Source of the DNA: Pseudomonadales bacterium
GTDB lineage: Bacteria > Pseudomonadota > Gammaproteobacteria > Steroidobacterales > Steroidobacteraceae
Assembly (NCBI GenBank): GCA_020442965.1
Contig: JAGRJB010000390.1
Span: 1-5,738, forward strand
Reading direction: 5' to 3'
Length of the DNA stretch: 5,738 nucleotides
A program made the translations under genes and the position numbers. The notes under the pieces were generated by a model, which was not told where the DNA came from, did not search any database, and saw nothing but the letters and a program-made list of their open reading frames with translations. Shown here in pieces: positions 5,612 to 5,738 of the stretch (position 1 is its first letter; each line of letters begins with the position of its first letter).

Positions 5612-5738
5612 ATGCAGCAGGAAACCGCGCGTCACAAGCTGCTCGATGCCGCCCTCGCAGTCGTCCGTGCGAAAGGCTACGCGTCGAGTACGGTTGATGA
5701 TCTTTGCTCCGCGGCGGGCGTCACCAAGGGCGCGTTCT
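5612..5738 (+). CDS. TetR/AcrR-family transcriptional regulator (partial, N-terminal DNA-binding region only)
   Basis: The first 42 residues are visible. From RHKLLDAALAVVRAKGYASS the sequence matches the TetR_N helix-turn-helix pattern: helix 1 (about 6-21), the conserved KGY turn, helix 2 TVDDLCSAAG (27-36), then VTKGAF entering the recognition helix. This equals the family signature G(F/Y)xxT(S/T)xxxIxxxAGVSKGxxY. The ligand-binding domain lies beyond the right edge, so the inducer cannot be guessed. The ATG at 5612 is the only sensible start, beginning 5 residues before the domain. No Shine-Dalgarno precedes it, and the promoter places transcription at or next to the start codon. A palindromic operator sits 10 bp upstream. 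The gene is probably autoregulated and independent of the envelope operon. Confidence 0.93.
   Translation, partial: MQQETARHKLLDAALAVVRAKGYASSTVDDLCSAAGVTKGAF

Overview
The window is GC-rich and gene-dense. An ECF sigma factor with a one-span anti-sigma candidate, several lipoproteins with clean lipoboxes, and a TetR regulator suggest a Gram-negative proteobacterium, perhaps a gammaproteobacterium near Xanthomonadales/Steroidobacteraceae. That placement is inferred from style and was not searched.

Layout. Minus strand, left side: an ECF sigma-70 gene (371-1003, TTG start) is followed after 7 bp by a short protein with one membrane span (363 to beyond the left edge) that looks like its anti-sigma factor or membrane partner. 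A 136-bp divergent region (1004-1139) holds a candidate promoter on each strand and a 6-5-6 inverted repeat between them. Plus strand, 1140-5494: four closely spaced genes, probably one operon. They encode lipoprotein 1 (331 aa), lipoprotein 2 (246 aa, start moved to the ATG at 2146), a secreted protein made of two copies of one domain (397 aa), and a 451-aa inner-membrane protein. The last has a small beta-rich (cold-shock/OB-like) cytoplasmic domain, four membrane spans, then a fifth span that reads as a complete signal peptide leading into a four-cysteine periplasmic domain. Right end: a TetR-family regulator begins at 5612 and runs off the window. Its promoter carries a perfect 16-bp palindrome, and its transcript may be leaderless.

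How the genes may work together. All four operon products are predicted to be exported or membrane-bound: two lipoproteins, one soluble periplasmic or secreted protein, and one inner-membrane protein with domains on both sides. I recognise none as a characterised enzyme, transporter or toxin. The simplest reading is an uncharacterised cell-envelope module, possibly controlled by the adjacent divergent sigma/anti-sigma pair. That link rests only on adjacency and a weak ECF-like promoter match. The TetR gene is probably a separate transcription unit whose targets lie to the right.

No tRNA, rRNA, CRISPR array, insertion sequence or convincing intrinsic terminator was seen. No gene-free stretch exceeds 140 bp.
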